64,000 bases of DNA from Astrocystis sublimbata (lineage: Eukaryota > Ascomycota > Sordariomycetes > Xylariales > Xylariaceae). Numbering within the stretch: position 1 is the first letter of the stretch; each line of letters opens with the position of its first letter. The position numbers were made by a program, and so were the translations under genes. A model generated the notes under the pieces. It saw only the letters and a list, made by a program, of their open reading frames with translations. It had not been told where the DNA came from and ran no database searches. Of the stretch, positions 10,209-21,643 are shown in pieces. Location: contig JAJNNY010000074.1 in assembly GCA_022453515.1 (NCBI GenBank), positions 98,568-162,567 of the forward strand, read 5' to 3'.

Positions 10209-11225
10209 TTGATAGGCGTCACGGGCCCGTACATAACGGACTGAGGACACCCAACTCTCCGACATGACAACGTTCAATATCCCGATGGTGCTGTAGCATA
10301 GCGCTGCAGTTATGTTCTGTCACTTGTGAAAGTTTGTCAAGTCCACTATCAATGGCCAGCCGTACGCTTGACTATGGAGCTCGGCCATCTTCGGTTGCTA
10401 GAATCAATTCCTCGTGTAATCATAGAACCTGTAATCAGTGGTAAAATATACCCCGCGATGATTAGCTTCTATTTCTGCCTGTGTCTGCAAGAGACTGCTT
10501 GCATGCACATATTTATTTGTTTTCAAACTTGCAAGTCTGGCGTTATCTCTACCTCTCACCGTAGCTCAATTACAGTGAGAACATAAGTGATGCGCAATAA
10601 CAAGCACGATGTCATACTTTTCGTACTACGCCCCGGTCCCGTGTGTTGATACTCTCAGCAGCTCGACTTCACGCTTTGTATTTCGTGCCAATTCTTTCTA
10701 AGCAATGCGCAATAGCTATGTGCCATCCAAGCCACTCTTTTGGCAGCGCCCCCTAGAGATGACCTGACCGTCACCATGTGGGCTCTTCCTCATGATGGAA
10801 ACTCAATCCCGATGATCCAGACTAAAGGAAATTTCTCATGGCGGAGCACTTGCGAGCTCTAAAGAGATTATGAAGAGAAGCTAACTAGATAATGACGTTT
10901 TCAGACCCTTTTGGATTTGTTCAATGCATCTGACAAAGCTTCTAGTCGGGAGGCTTGGAGCCTACGCAGTTGGTATTTTACTGAAAATGCAGGGGCACAT
11001 AGTGGGGGGGGAAAGAGACCAGACTTGGGCCTTCACATTAGCGTTGTCTGACATGTTTCCGTACTATCGTGTATCAGGGACTTTCCTGCTAAAAGTGTAA
11101 TATATGAAGAGCTAGAATGAATCGCATCTACCCAATCAAGACGTCTCATAGTTCCAATGATTGTCTCCGAACCGCATGCGCTGAGAGACAACAATCCCTT
11201 GATACAGCGCACTGATTTAAATTGA
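10209..11225. other. Intergenic region, no gene seen
   Basis: About 1 kb between member C and the convergent MFS transporter. Frames are short and interrupted on both strands. I see no RNA gene or repeat. Confidence 0.55.
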
Positions 11226-12578
11226 TCAAGCTTTCACGTTCAACGAAACGCCACTCCTCATAATACGCACAGTGCCAGTACAGACGGCAGATATGACAGC
11301 TGATGCACCGCCAAAGACCCATACGCCAGTCCAGTCCAACGGGTTGGTAGTCGCGGCGAGGATAGCACCGGCGATCGGTCCCGCTGCCAACAGACCGAAA
11401 CCCGAAATTGCAAAGCCCATTCCAATGCGCGTACCAATCATGGAGTTGTTCGCGGTAAGCATCCGGAAGGCTACTGGAGGCAGGGCAATCACGACGCCAC
11501 TGAAAAAGCCTGTAGCGATTGCCTCGACCACCATTCCTCCCGTGTTAAAGACACCTAGAAGGGCAAACTCAGTTACACCAAGCACGACGGTAAGCGGGAC
11601 TAGCGTGTTAAAAATGCCGACGCGATCAGACAAGGCGTTGGGTAAGATCCTGCCCAGCACGGAACCGGCGTTGAAAATAGCGACGATATAGAAAGCCAAA
11701 GTCTGGTCGGTAAACCCGCGGTCCAGCGGATAGTAGGAGATATAGAAGATAACCACCGTATTGGCCATGAAGATGAAAAAGATGCCGAGGGTGAAGATAA
11801 TGAACGGCCCGTCGGTAAAGACTGTCCAATCTATAACGGACCGCGGCTTTGGTGGCTCCACGCGGATGCGCATTACCACAAGTGGCAATATAAATGTTCC
11901 GAGCGCAATAAAACCCACGGCGCGGACCGCCCAGGGGAAACCGACCTGGTCAATGAGCTTGGAGAGCACAATGGGATAGATTACACCACCCAGCGACGAG
12001 CCGGATGAGGCGATACCCACGGCCAGACCGATGTGGGTGCTGAAGTATGTAGGTAGCAGAGATACGGTAGGTGTGAAGAGTAGACCAGCGCCAATGCCAA
12101 TAGCGAACCCCTGCGACAGCAGTACTTGGTAGAATTGGGTGCTTGCTGATAGGGTAAAGAGACCTAGAAGAACGAGGGCCATTCCGGAAAGGAGAAGTAA
12201 ACGCAGATAACCCCTATCAAAGAGAGGTCCGGCGATCAGGCCGGTCAACTGGAGCAAAAAGCTCTGAATAGAGCCTATCCATGAGATGTTGGACGATGAT
12301 TCATGAAAAAGGCGACCGGACTCGTAGAAGCTCTGGAAGACGCCGAAACTGCTGAGAAATCCCCAAGTATTGAAAAAGAGGACGAAACCGGCGGCTACCT
12401 GAAGCCAGGCCACGAGACCCCCGTTAGGAGGACTTGATGCACCCGCAGGCGCAGGTGTAGGCGGAGCCGACTTCTCAGGGTCAGCGTCGGGGCCGGAGTG
12501 GGAATCACGAAAGCCGGTGGTGCCGTTATTCTCCTGCTGAAGCGACTCCGGGTCTTGCATGAGTCGGGGAGAAGCCAT
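11226..12578 (-). CDS. MFS transporter, monocarboxylate-porter type
   Basis: Single exon of 450 residues. A hydrophilic N-terminal tail of about 55 residues, rich in Pro, Ser and Asp, is followed by the PPNGGLVAWLQVAAGFVLFF entry into helix 1, typical of fungal monocarboxylate transporter-like (MCT, TC 2.A.1.13) proteins. About 12 hydrophobic helices follow. The stretches FNTWGFLSSFGVFQSFYE and GIASSGSSLGGVIYPI are characteristic of fungal MCT-like proteins. It should sit in the plasma or vacuolar membrane; the substrate (lactate, pyruvate, riboflavin or another small acid) cannot be told. It is transcribed divergently from the Zn2Cys6 regulator, about 300 bp from that gene's proposed start, so it may be that regulator's target. 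Confidence 0.88.
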   Translation of the reverse strand: MASPRLMQDPESLQQENNGTTGFRDSHSGPDADPEKSAPPTPAPAGASSPPNGGLVAWLQVAAGFVLFFNTWGFLSSFGVFQSFYESGRLFHESSSNISWIGSIQSFLLQLTGLIAGPLFDRGYLRLLLLSGMALVLLGLFTLSASTQFYQVLLSQGFAIGIGAGLLFTPTVSLLPTYFSTHIGLAVGIASSGSSLGGVIYPIVLSKLIDQVGFPWAVRAVGFIALGTFILPLVVMRIRVEPPKPRSVIDWTVFTDGPFIIFTLGIFFIFMANTVVIFYISYYPLDRGFTDQTLAFYIVAIFNAGSVLGRILPNALSDRVGIFNTLVPLTVVLGVTEFALLGVFNTGGMVVEAIATGFFSGVVIALPPVAFRMLTANNSMIGTRIGMGFAISGFGLLAAGPIAGAILAATTNPLDWTGVWVFGGASAVISAVCTGTVRIMRSGVSLNVKA

Positions 12579-12878
12579 GATGGGAGAAGCCGATGAAATG
12601 GTATGATATTGATGTTTTGGGCAAAAAAGTAGACAATGTTCAATGAAGATGTATGCGTCACTTAGCCGCCTTATTCAGATTGATTACTGTTGTAATACGA
12701 CGATGATCAATGCCGAATTGCCAACATCACAAGAAGCATACTAGCGTGGGGCATGTCTTCTAGGTATAGTGTTTAATCATCTGTGCATTACTACCTTCAT
12801 CTCACGGACGTTAGGAGCCATTGAATCATGTAAGCTCTCCGTCTTCTGAGTTATCATCTCATTCCGCAATAGTAGCTT
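12579..12878. promoter_or_regulatory. Shared divergent promoter of transporter and regulator
   Basis: The transporter (minus) and the regulator (plus) start on opposite sides of this region. Zn2Cys6 proteins often bind CGG-based sites and control adjacent transporters. I did not find a clear CGG inverted repeat here, so co-regulation is only inferred from arrangement. Confidence 0.4.
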
Positions 12879-15340
12879 ATGTTCCGCCGTGACGGAGTAA
12901 AAGGTGAGCAATGAGCATCCCCACCCACTCTCGCCAGGTTGGTTACCCCGTTACGGCGGAGCGTGGCGCCGCCCCTTTCAACTACTTTACTAAGAAGTAG
13001 GTACCAAGTACTTTCCTGTAACAAACACTACCATCGTGTCAGATTCGACCCCAAACAACATCACATTCTCCGCCGCGCAGGACCGGGATTCACCCACCGC
13101 CAAGCGGAGAAAGGTCCGGAAGGGCACCCGGTCCTGCTGGGAGTGTAAACGGCGCAAGGTCAAGTGTGTCTTTGAAGGCGATTGTGATGTGTGCCTCGGT
13201 TGTCAGCGCCGGCGCACTCCCTGCGTCGCCCAGGAGCTGCCGGAAGACCTTGCGCCAGCGAGTATTGGGAGCCGGCATCTGAGCCATCGTATTTCTCGAG
13301 TTGAAGATCTAGTGAATGGCTTTCTGGCTAGCCAAGCCGTCTCACCCGCGTCGCCGTCATTGCGCCCTCTTCCGACGCTCTTGGAGGTAAGCTTGGAATT
13401 TGGGGCCAGCGCATCATTTCATGTATGGCTTAGTATTCCGATTAACAGTAGCCTCATAGAACGTCGAATATTCCAGTCCAGACCCTTCCTCGTATGGGGC
13501 CACATTAGACACCACGCAAATTGCCCCGGCTTCAAGTCAATCTGACAGAGCGATTGCCCAACATCTATTGGCCGCATTTCCTTCAGAACGGGATACCAAA
13601 CTCCTACTCCGGGAGAGCACACAGTCGTCGCGGTATACACTGATGGTCAACGTTCAGTCTCACTATAAATTGACATGTGAGGCACTCACAACCCCGTGCT
13701 CTCATATTGAGCCTCCGAGTCCCAGCACTCACCCTATCATTGTTGCCCGACTGATGCTTCTGTTTGCCATTACTTTGCAAAGCCCGTCTCGAGAGAAACT
13801 CAGTGAAATCTCCGAGCCGCTCGACGAACTAATGCAGCGCTTGGTGAATTCGGCTACGACATGGGTTACAACGCAAGAAGCCATGCACGACACCATTGAC
13901 GGCCTCATCTGCATCATGCTGGAGGGGGTCTATCAAATCAACTGTGGCAATCTCAAACGTGCTTGGCTCGTGTATCGCAGGGCCATGGCCGTCGCCCAGC
14001 TGATGGGTCTCCAGCGCTCCCACCCTCCGCCCGTGAAACGTATTGACCCGATGCTCGAAGTCAAACCTCACTTTCTCTGGTTTCGCATCGTGTATATGGA
14101 CCGCTATCTCAGTCTCATGCTCGGTAATCCCCAAGGTACTACTAGTATCGATGCGACATCTTCGCCGACCCCTGAACAGGATTCGCCGTTGAGTACATTT
14201 GACCGGCGCCTGACCGTCATCGCATCACGCATCCTGGAGCGCAACGAACATCCATTTTCTGCTCGTGAAATACCAAAAACTCAAGCCATCGATTCCGAGC
14301 TTCTCCAGGCATCCCGCGGCATGCCCCTGAGTTTCTGGCGACCCGCGAACTTCCAGGGTCTCGCCCCTGGCTCGCCGGAAACTCTGCTGGAGACGATACG
14401 GATCGGGGCTCAAGTATACTACTACGGCTTGTTGGTTCAGTTACATTTGCCTTACACCTTGCGACTACAGGATAATGTGGTAAACAATAATTCAAAGACT
14501 ACATGCATCAACTCCAGCCGTGAAATCATACTGCGGTTCATCACGCACCGGACCTTCAATCCCCTCTCTTGCTGTTCCCGACCTGTCGACTTCTTCGCTC
14601 TTTTGGCGGGCATAGCACTCCTGCTCGCCCATCTCGACACTTACAATCATCCCGAAATCGGCAACCCCCTCGCACACCAGCGACTGAGCGACCGCGCTCT
14701 ACTGATCCAGGCTCAGGAAATGATGGATGTCATCAGCAAGGCGAACAAAGATGTTATCACTGGCAAGAGTGCTCAGGTACTTCGGCGATTGCTCGATATC
14801 GAGGCGAAGGCAGCCGAGGGCAAGAGCTACACCACGGAAAACGCTGCGGGCAGCGATGGCACGCAGAATGAGATTGACGAACGCGACGACAGCCTCTCTT
14901 TACACATTCCATATATCGGTGTGATCAAGATTGCTCGACAGGGGCCCATCACTCCTGAGGTGCAACCTGCAGACCAGTCAAAAGTTGAACTCACAGCATG
15001 CGGAAGAGACCCCTTATATACTAATTCCCTTTCATTTCCAACAATGTCCGCTATCGATGATGAGTCATCTGGTAACCTGGTCGCCGCCAGGCCTTCATTG
15101 TCGGAAGCTCTTCCACCACCAGAACACAATCTCTTCTCTCGTTCATTCTCGGCGCCTAATCAGACTAGTGCACCATGTCCCCATATTCCAGAGCAGAGCA
15201 ACTTGAATATTCAATCGCACTTGCAATGCCCCTCTCAAATGGCTGGCTCGGATAGTTGGGGGTTCCAAGGCGTTGACACGACGTTCTTCGAAGGCCTGAT
15301 GCAGGGTTTGTCATCGGACGACAAGATAAATCTTGTATAG
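12879..15340 (+). CDS. Zn2Cys6 fungal transcription factor with fungal-specific middle homology region
   Basis: Main exons are about 13001-13386 and 13460-15340; the 73-bp intron joins in phase 0 as ...PTLLE|NVEYSSPDPS.... The zinc cluster is CWECKRRKVKC then CLGCQRRRTPC, six cysteines after a basic KRRKVRKGTR patch. The middle homology region runs roughly residues 170-480, with SATTWVTTQEAMHDTIDGLI and WLVYRRAMAVAQLMGLQRSH typical of the family. The start is unclear: the natural-looking position 13036 reads GTG in an ATG-like context (ACCATCGTGTC), and no in-frame ATG follows the upstream stop at 12991. A leader exon 12879-12903 with strong donor GTGAGC and acceptor TAG at 12998-13000 would supply an ATG in matching phase (about 763 residues). 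This leader is inference. Probably a nuclear regulator of the divergent transporter. Confidence 0.8.
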
Positions 15341-16736
15341 CGATGGATTCATCATTGCTGGGTGATCATGTGTATATGACGGCAAGTGATGCACCTCAGA
15401 TGTCGCTAATGGATTGCCATCCGGCTCCTGACGAGGTTGGAAGTCGCAAGAGACGACGCGGCTCGCATTTCACCAGACTCGGAAGTGCAGCTTCATCAGC
15501 ATCAACCATCGTGGATCTCACTATCAGTAATTAGTCGCCAACATGGATACTGTCATGCTTGGCAGAACTCATTCACCGAAGCCACGAACAACGGCAATCA
15601 GGAGCACAGCAACGACACCGTCGTTTCTTCGTGCGAAAACCAATGCAACTCCACGGTTGCCACAGTGCTATTAGAAGTTAGCTCTCCAGAGGCTCGAGCC
15701 TGAGTTGCCGAGTTCGCCGCTGCCTAGTGCAACAACAGGGATGCATTGGGGAAGCAGACGCGCCTACCAATCCTCGATCGTATCCCAATTCACCGAGAAT
15801 TCGCATTTTCTTGAGCTTGTGTGGAACCTAGGCATGACCATCAAGAGTAGCATTTTCGGGGAGCAGAACTTCCGGCTTAGGAATCGGATCACCCTTTCTG
15901 ACAACAGTTTACGCGCCACCCAGGACAGGATGTTGGGCTGCATTCTGGATCAGATTGAAACTCAAAAACACATGTTCGCTGACGTTTTGCAGCAAGGTAA
16001 TGATCTACAGTCTTATAGTATGCTTTTCGGGTGAAATAAATCGGCCACTAGTACTTATTAACAACGTAGACAACTTGGAAGCTGTCAGCTGGCGAAATCT
16101 GCTATCACGCGCTCACTAAATGCGGTGTTGACAGATTGTGAATCTGATTTCAAGGGATTTCATACTAATATTCCCATTTTTACATGCATGATTTCAATCA
16201 GCATAAGCTGCAGCATATAACGAACACAATACTCATAAGTCACAAACTTTTTAAAACCAAGCGTTTACGTGCACAGATGCTGTGTGTTTCGCTGATCAAT
16301 TAAGCATTTATTATTGAAATTAACTAGTTACACAAATGAGTGTAGACGGCTGCGAACATAAATATCTTTCCATTGAGAGGTGGTTCTTGGTTCCCAAAAA
16401 GGGGCATCTCCGTAATCTTATCCAGGTAACTTAGCCACATGCGTCAGCCACAGCGAGCCCGGTTAGGTAACGCTTGGTAACAGACACGTCACAACGATGG
16501 TGACTCTGCTGAACTTGCGTGGGTCGTCGCACTGAGGTCAATTAACCCCACCATCACCAGAATTACTGCGACGTACGTCTTCTCATCCTCATCCTCCGAC
16601 AACACAATAACAAAATCGACGACATACTGGCCCGAGCTTTGCGCAACACACCAATCCAACATAACCACCAACCTTTGACAGTCTGCCCTCGCGAGGCAGA
16701 GAGTAGCCCGGGGTTTCAGCGAGCGAGGAGTGAGCG
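15341..16736. other. Intergenic region with weak open frames
   Basis: Several short plus-strand frames (15343-15534, 15437-15703, 15705-16034) follow the regulator. The last has fairly protein-like composition (for example LGCILDQIETQKHMFADVLQQ) but no homology I recognise and no clear gene structure. It may be 3' UTR or the relic of a gene. 16050-16480 is AT-rich without frames, and the 5' UTR of SRP68 lies before 16737. Confidence 0.45.
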
Positions 16737-18716
16737 ATGGACATCACCAACTTCGTTGTCGCGGCGCGGAACCAGGCTCTCCTGTACGGCGACTACAGCA
16801 CGTACCAACACCTGCTCGCCCAGAAGCTCTGCGCCGCCCGCAAGAAGCTCAACATCCAGTCGCGGAACAGGGCCGCCTTCACCAAGCGCCAGCCTGTCAC
16901 CGCCCCGCAGATCGCCGAGAACCATGTGTACCTGCATCTCGCCCTGCTGACGGCCGAGAGGGCCTGGGCGCACGCCATGCGCCTCAAGACCGCCCACGCC
17001 GCTGACGCCCGCGGCATCGCCGGCCGAGCGCGCTCCCACATCGTCTCCCGCCTCGACAAGGCCGCCCGCACCGCCGAGCATCTCGTCCGCGTCCTCTCCG
17101 ACACGGCCACTACCGCCGCTGCCGACACCGATCTGCTCGAGGCCCGCGCCTACGCAGCCATGCTGCGCGGCGCCGCCGACTTCGAGGGCCAGAGCTGGAA
17201 GCGCTGCGTTGAGAGCTACGCCACCGCCCGCATCATCTACGGCGCCCTCATCGACGCCACCGAGGTCCGCGGCGACGTCCTCAAGGACCTCCTGTCCGAG
17301 ACCATCGACCCCTCCATCCGCTACGCCGCCTACCAGAGCAAGATACCCCGTACTCTCGCCATCCCCACCATCGCCCGGAACGCCTTCCCCTCTGCCGACG
17401 ACGCTCTCGTCGGCCACATCAACAAGCTAGCTCCCCACCTGTTGAAGCAGGGCGAAGACGCCGCCGAGAAGGCCCAGGCCGCCGACGCTCCCAACGCCCC
17501 GCAGACCATCACCTGGAGGTCGCGCCAAGTAAAGATCGAGGACGCCTCCATCGCAATCGCCCTGGCTTCTGCCGACGCCGCCACCGCGCGCCTCGCTGAG
17601 AAGCTGGCCTCTTCCGACGTTGTGCTTCCAAAGGAGATGGCCGCAGCCTATGACGAGGTCCTTCTCGCCAGCCAGGACGCCGCCGACGCCACCAAACACG
17701 CCATCGACGATCTGAAGGACGAGGGCGTGCCCCAGAGCGACAGCCGCGTACAGAGCCTGCAAATCACCCGCACCGCTGTAAACTACCAAATGATCAGCTG
17801 GCGAATTGGTCGCAACCGGGTCCTGAGTGGTGAGCATGACGGTGCCCTTCTCGATTCGGCGCCCAACACCACACGGAAAGCGAAGAAGGACGCGACGCTG
17901 CACCAGGCCAAGATCGATCCTCCAGGTAGAAGAGTGGCCCGCCTGAAAGAGAAGGTCGTTCTGTACGATGCTACGCTGCAGAGTCTCGAGTCTATTCGGG
18001 AACTGCCCGGTGTCGCCAATGATGACGGACTGGTTCGGCAACTCGACGCCACTACTACTTATTTCCATGCTCTCAAGTACGTTGGCCACCTCAATTCGAC
18101 TTGCTGATTCTTTATGTTGATGACGCTGGCTTTGTTTCTATTATGGCCTTCAATACTAACACGTTCACGTCCCAGATGCCTCTCCATTGCCCGTTCTCAC
18201 TCCCTCGTCAACCAGTCCTCCAACGCCCTGGCACTCACCAAGCATGCATATGACCAGATCACACAGACCACTACGTTCTTCTCCAGCACTAACTCCGGCG
18301 CCGGCACATCCGACTCCCCCATCCAAAGCATCGAGATCCGCCAAACAGACGTCCAGTTCCTCCAGAACCTGCTTAAGGGCGAGGTGCAGCGCTGTCGTGC
18401 CATCGTAGAAATCGACAACCTGAGGCAAAAGGCAAAAGCGAGCGCCTCAAAGGGGAAGAAGCCCCTCGTGGAAAGACTGGGCGAGTATCCGGAGGACGGC
18501 GCGGATTTGGAGAATCTGGTCGATTACCCACCGAAGGTGCAGCCCATTGCGGTGAAGCCGCTCTTCTTCGATGTCGCGTGGAATTACATCGACTACCCTG
18601 GCCATGCGCATGCTCCTGCTGCCCCTGCTCCTGCGTCAGAGCCACAGGCGGGAGAAGAGCCTGCGGAGGCTGCTGAGCCGCCGAAGAAGAAAGGATGGTT
18701 TGGCTTTGGACGGTAA
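16737..18716 (+). CDS. SRP68: Signal recognition particle subunit SRP68
   Basis: Exons are 16737-18076 and 18176-18716; the 99-bp intron has a CTAAC branch and joins as ...FHALK|CLSIARSHSLV.... The product is 626 residues, the usual length for fungal SRP68. The N-terminal helical RNA-binding domain (MDITNFVVAARNQALLYGDY, then YLHLALLTAERAWAHAM) and the block FEGQSWKRCVESYATARIIY are characteristic. Established knowledge: SRP68 forms a heterodimer with SRP72 on 7SL RNA in the signal recognition particle, which pauses translation and docks ribosomes at the ER. The C-terminal half carries the SRP72-binding region, and the tail PPKKKGWFGFGR is typical of filamentous fungi. GC content is high in exon 1, as expected for a well-expressed core gene. 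Confidence 0.92.
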
Positions 18717-19168
18717 AGAAGGGCTCAGGGCTAGGTGTTCCGCTGTTCCGCTGTTTAGGTTCGCTGTCCAGGGCGCATGCTACAAGGGATCAATCAGATA
18801 GCTTAGAAAGTCGCATGTATATGTTCAATATAATGACAATGACCCCTTATCTCACTGCCAACTATTTCTTCCCAAAATGCCTGCCTATCCTTGGTACTTA
18901 ACTAGGTAATCTACCAGCCTCACTTGGTTGTGTTACTGCGACGTGGGTACGGCAGCATATACCAACCCGTGCGTTAGAATGTCACCATCATGCGTCTTGC
19001 TGTTAATACTACCTGTATTTGTTCAGGGCCGTCATAGTTCGAGTAGTATATAGTATTGAAGTATGGTGGTGTGATGATGATATAATCCTGTGTGTGTGTG
19101 TCCATTGATTTGTTGAACTGTGTCCAGTTTTGACTAAGACCAGAAATGCAAAAAATCAAATGTGAAAT
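18717..19168. other. 3' flank of SRP68, no gene seen
   Basis: Contains the likely 3' UTR of SRP68 and a short GT dinucleotide run at about 19090-19101. No coding or RNA gene is apparent before the tRNA-like unit. Confidence 0.55.
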
Positions 19169-19267
19169 TGGCCGTCGAGGGAATCGAACCCCCGGTCACC
19201 TCACGCTGCACAGATAAGGATGCTTCCCGCTCTCGCTAACAATACTGTGTCTTACACCGCTAGGCCA
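19169..19267 (-). tRNA. tRNA-like gene, copy 1 (isotype unresolved)
   Basis: On the minus strand an internal promoter A box, TGGCCTAGCGGT, opens the unit and a perfect B box, GGTTCGATTCC, closes it, followed by CTCGACGGCCA. A stretch of about 60 nt separates the boxes, longer than in a normal tRNA, so an intron in the anticodon arm is possible. The 3' ACGGCC could pair with GGCCGT lying just upstream of the A box (19284-19279). I could not fold a clean cloverleaf or assign an anticodon. It may be an intron-bearing tRNA gene, a tRNA pseudogene or a tRNA-derived SINE. Confidence 0.5.
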
Positions 19268-19529
19268 AACCAACCATTACGGCCTTTGGTAGTACTTTAA
19301 GGAGCCTGAGGGGTCATCTGGTATATAAGGTTGAGACTTTTAGGTTTCTACTATATGCAGGTCTAAAGTGTGCAGGCCAGTCTAACATTGTTTAAGGGGA
19401 AATAGGTTCAATCGTAAAGAATGAGAGCGAAAAGGAAACAAAAAGCAAAGGTAGAAATTCATATATAAGCAATGCATGGCAAACAGGAGATAAAGCAGAA
19501 GGAAAAGAAAGGGGGGCAAAAGGGGAAAT

Positions 19530-19624
19530 TGGCCATCGAGGGAATCGAACCCCCGGTCACCTAACGCTGCAGATAAGGATACTTCTCGCTGGATAACAAT
19601 ATTGTGTCCTATACCGCTAGGCCA
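19530..19624 (-). tRNA. tRNA-like gene, copy 2 (isotype unresolved)
   Basis: Close relative of the unit at 19169-19267, with the same A box (TGGCCTAGCGGT) and B box (GGTTCGATTCC) and a final CTCGATGGCCA. The flanks are also shared: both copies are preceded on the minus strand by GGCCGTAATGGTTGG and by similar sequence for about 80 bp more, so this is a duplication of a larger segment about 360 bp apart. The differences between copies lie mostly between the boxes, in the putative anticodon or intron part. Confidence 0.5.
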
Positions 19625-20405
19625 CCAACCATTACGGCCTTTGGTAGTACTTTTAGGAGCCTGAGGGGTAATCTAGTATATAAGCTTGGTGTTTTTAGCT
19701 TCATGTATGCAGACACGCATATGCAGGTCCCAGGCCTCTGCTGCCTGATTTTCATAGTGATGCTACTGGTCGGACCTGAGACGGGCACAGACCTGTAAGA
19801 GGAGGTATGAAAAGAAATGTTCGAGAGGCTCTAATACTTCTGGTCGCAGATAGGCTAGAGCATAATTATAACAACCGCTGGTTATAAAAGAATATTTAAT
19901 CTCTATATGATAAGATCACAGAAGCTATGCCATATAGACAACCTGTAAACATGAAGAGCCGATGCTACAAGACTGGTTTAGTTAGTATGAAGGAATACAG
20001 GGGAAATTTTAAGAGCGTTGTGATGAATTTTGCAGGATATAACACCTCGGGCTAAGAGTGTGAGGATTTGCGTGGGGATTGAAACCAAATCTCGATGCCC
20101 ATTGAAGAGAATGAGATAGAAGAATCTGTTGTAGCAGATTCAATTGGTATGTTGCATAAGCTGCACTGCGCCACTTCTTGCAGCCTAACATTTCTCGCAG
20201 TATATGCTACAGAACCAATGATATCATGCGGTTTCAGGGGTGGAATGATCTGCCCCGCCTACATTCATGAGGAGCTGCCCAAAACCAACATTTAGGGCTT
20301 TCTCAAATGGAAATGGGAAGTCTGCGAATACAGACGTAAAAGTATCCTGCTCTTGCCCACTGGCCTGTCATCTGCTTACAGTCACTTTAAAAGGCGACTG
20401 AAGGG
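19625..20405. other. Intergenic region with no firm gene
   Basis: The first 80 bp repeat the flank of the first tRNA-like unit. A 66-codon frame at 20095-20295 contains GMLHKLHC but no other part of a known domain. No other signal seen. Confidence 0.5.
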
Positions 20406-21643
20406 ATGACGCGTATAGCTATCATTGGAGGAGGTCTAGCAGGTGTGAGCCTTGCAAACCTGCTCATAAGGAACCCCAATCTCGAGATTGAAGTGTATGA
20501 ATCCAAGGAGTTCTCCGAGCGTGGTGCTTCGGTAGGCCTTGGCCGAAGTGCTTTGACAGCGCTGGAAAGGATATTGCCTGCTGCCGTGGACACTCTAGTA
20601 GAGAAAGCAGGTGCTGTGTCAACGCAGGCAATCCGTATCATGGTTGTAAGTGATAAGAGGAATGAGTCATGGCAAATATAACGGACAACGCACTGACTTT
20701 TGAGGCTTAGGGTTCGGGACAGAATCAAGGAGAGTTTCTGTTCGAAATCCCAAATCTCAAACCCAGAATTTCCGTCCCACGAGCGTCGCTTCTCAAGGCG
20801 CTACTGGCGCCCCTGCCGGAGAGAATACTGCATGCCAATATGCAGTTGACATCCATAGACCAAACGCCCGATGGAGTCGCGGTCACATTTGAAAACGGCA
20901 CTACTCACAAGTTTGACGCTGTTATTGGTGCCGACGGGATGAAAAGTTATGTTCGAGAGCATGTTCTTACCGGCGAAGAGAACAGCACGCCTGCTGGTTT
21001 CTGGGATTGCTGGGCCATCTTTCCAGTTGAGAGCGTCCGCGACAGAATCGACGAGAAGTATTTGAGATTTGGGCAACAATACGCCTTCACTGCAGACGGC
21101 GCAAAGAAGGAGAGATTGCGCCAAAAGTGGAGCGTCAGCAACGCCATTGTCGAGGTGGGAGTCTCGGAAGCTCATGCATTGCGCACGCAGGAATGATCGC
21201 TGACTAAACTGCAGGCTCTCTTGTCCGGAGATTCTCTTCATGCTTACTCACAGTATGAGCATAAGTCTACTGCGGCCTATTGCCGAAATAACATCTGCCT
21301 CATCGGTGACGCTGCTCATGCATCTACGCCATGGCAAGGTGCTGGAGCCGGGCAAGCCCTCGAAGACTGCGTGATCCTCGCAGCTTTGCTGGGTGAAATC
21401 ACCAATCCGAAAGATATACATAAAGCTTTTCAAGTATTCGAGTCGGTGAGGATGCCGAGGTGCAAACAGGTTATTCGGTCGAGTAGAGAGGTTGGTAATA
21501 TCATTTGCAGCCAGGAGAAGTATGAGAGTCTTGAGGACTGGAGGAAGGCTTTGGAGGGAAAGTGGGATTATCTTTATGATTTTGATCTGGAACAGCAGGA
21601 AACAGAGGCTCTGGAGATCTTGAGAAGGTCGATGGGTGCTTGA
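20406..21643 (+). CDS. FAD-dependent monooxygenase, salicylate hydroxylase-like, internally shortened
   Basis: Exons are 20406-20645, 20711-21154 and 21215-21643, all joined in phase 0, giving 370 residues. The N-terminal Rossmann motif is IAIIGGGLAGVSLANLL. VIGADGMKSYVRE is the second FAD/NADPH region, and GDAAHASTPWQGAGAGQALED is the GD motif binding the FAD ribityl chain. Family members are usually 420-440 residues. Here about 60 residues are missing between RFGQQYAFTADGA and ALLSGDSLHAYSQYEHKS, where relatives carry a substrate-domain strand with a MHDV-like motif. The second intron removes an in-frame TGA at 21194 and uses a GTGGGA donor and a GACTAAAC branch. Hydroxylation of an aromatic or polyketide substrate would be expected, but the shortened middle may make the enzyme inactive. 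Confidence 0.72.

Noticed and set aside
15343..15534. Short frame directly after the Zn2Cys6 gene as a further exon
   Set aside because: The regulator ends naturally at TAG 15340; the next frame is shifted and no donor/acceptor pair joins it in phase.
16716..17417. Long minus-strand frames opposite SRP68
   Set aside because: High GC at third positions removes stops on the opposite strand. The plus strand encodes SRP68 with consistent splicing.
20095..20295. GMLHKLHC in a short frame, reminiscent of the HxxHC motif of UstYa oxidases
   Set aside because: Only one short motif is present. The second HxxHC motif, the transmembrane segment and flanking conservation are missing, so it is most likely chance.
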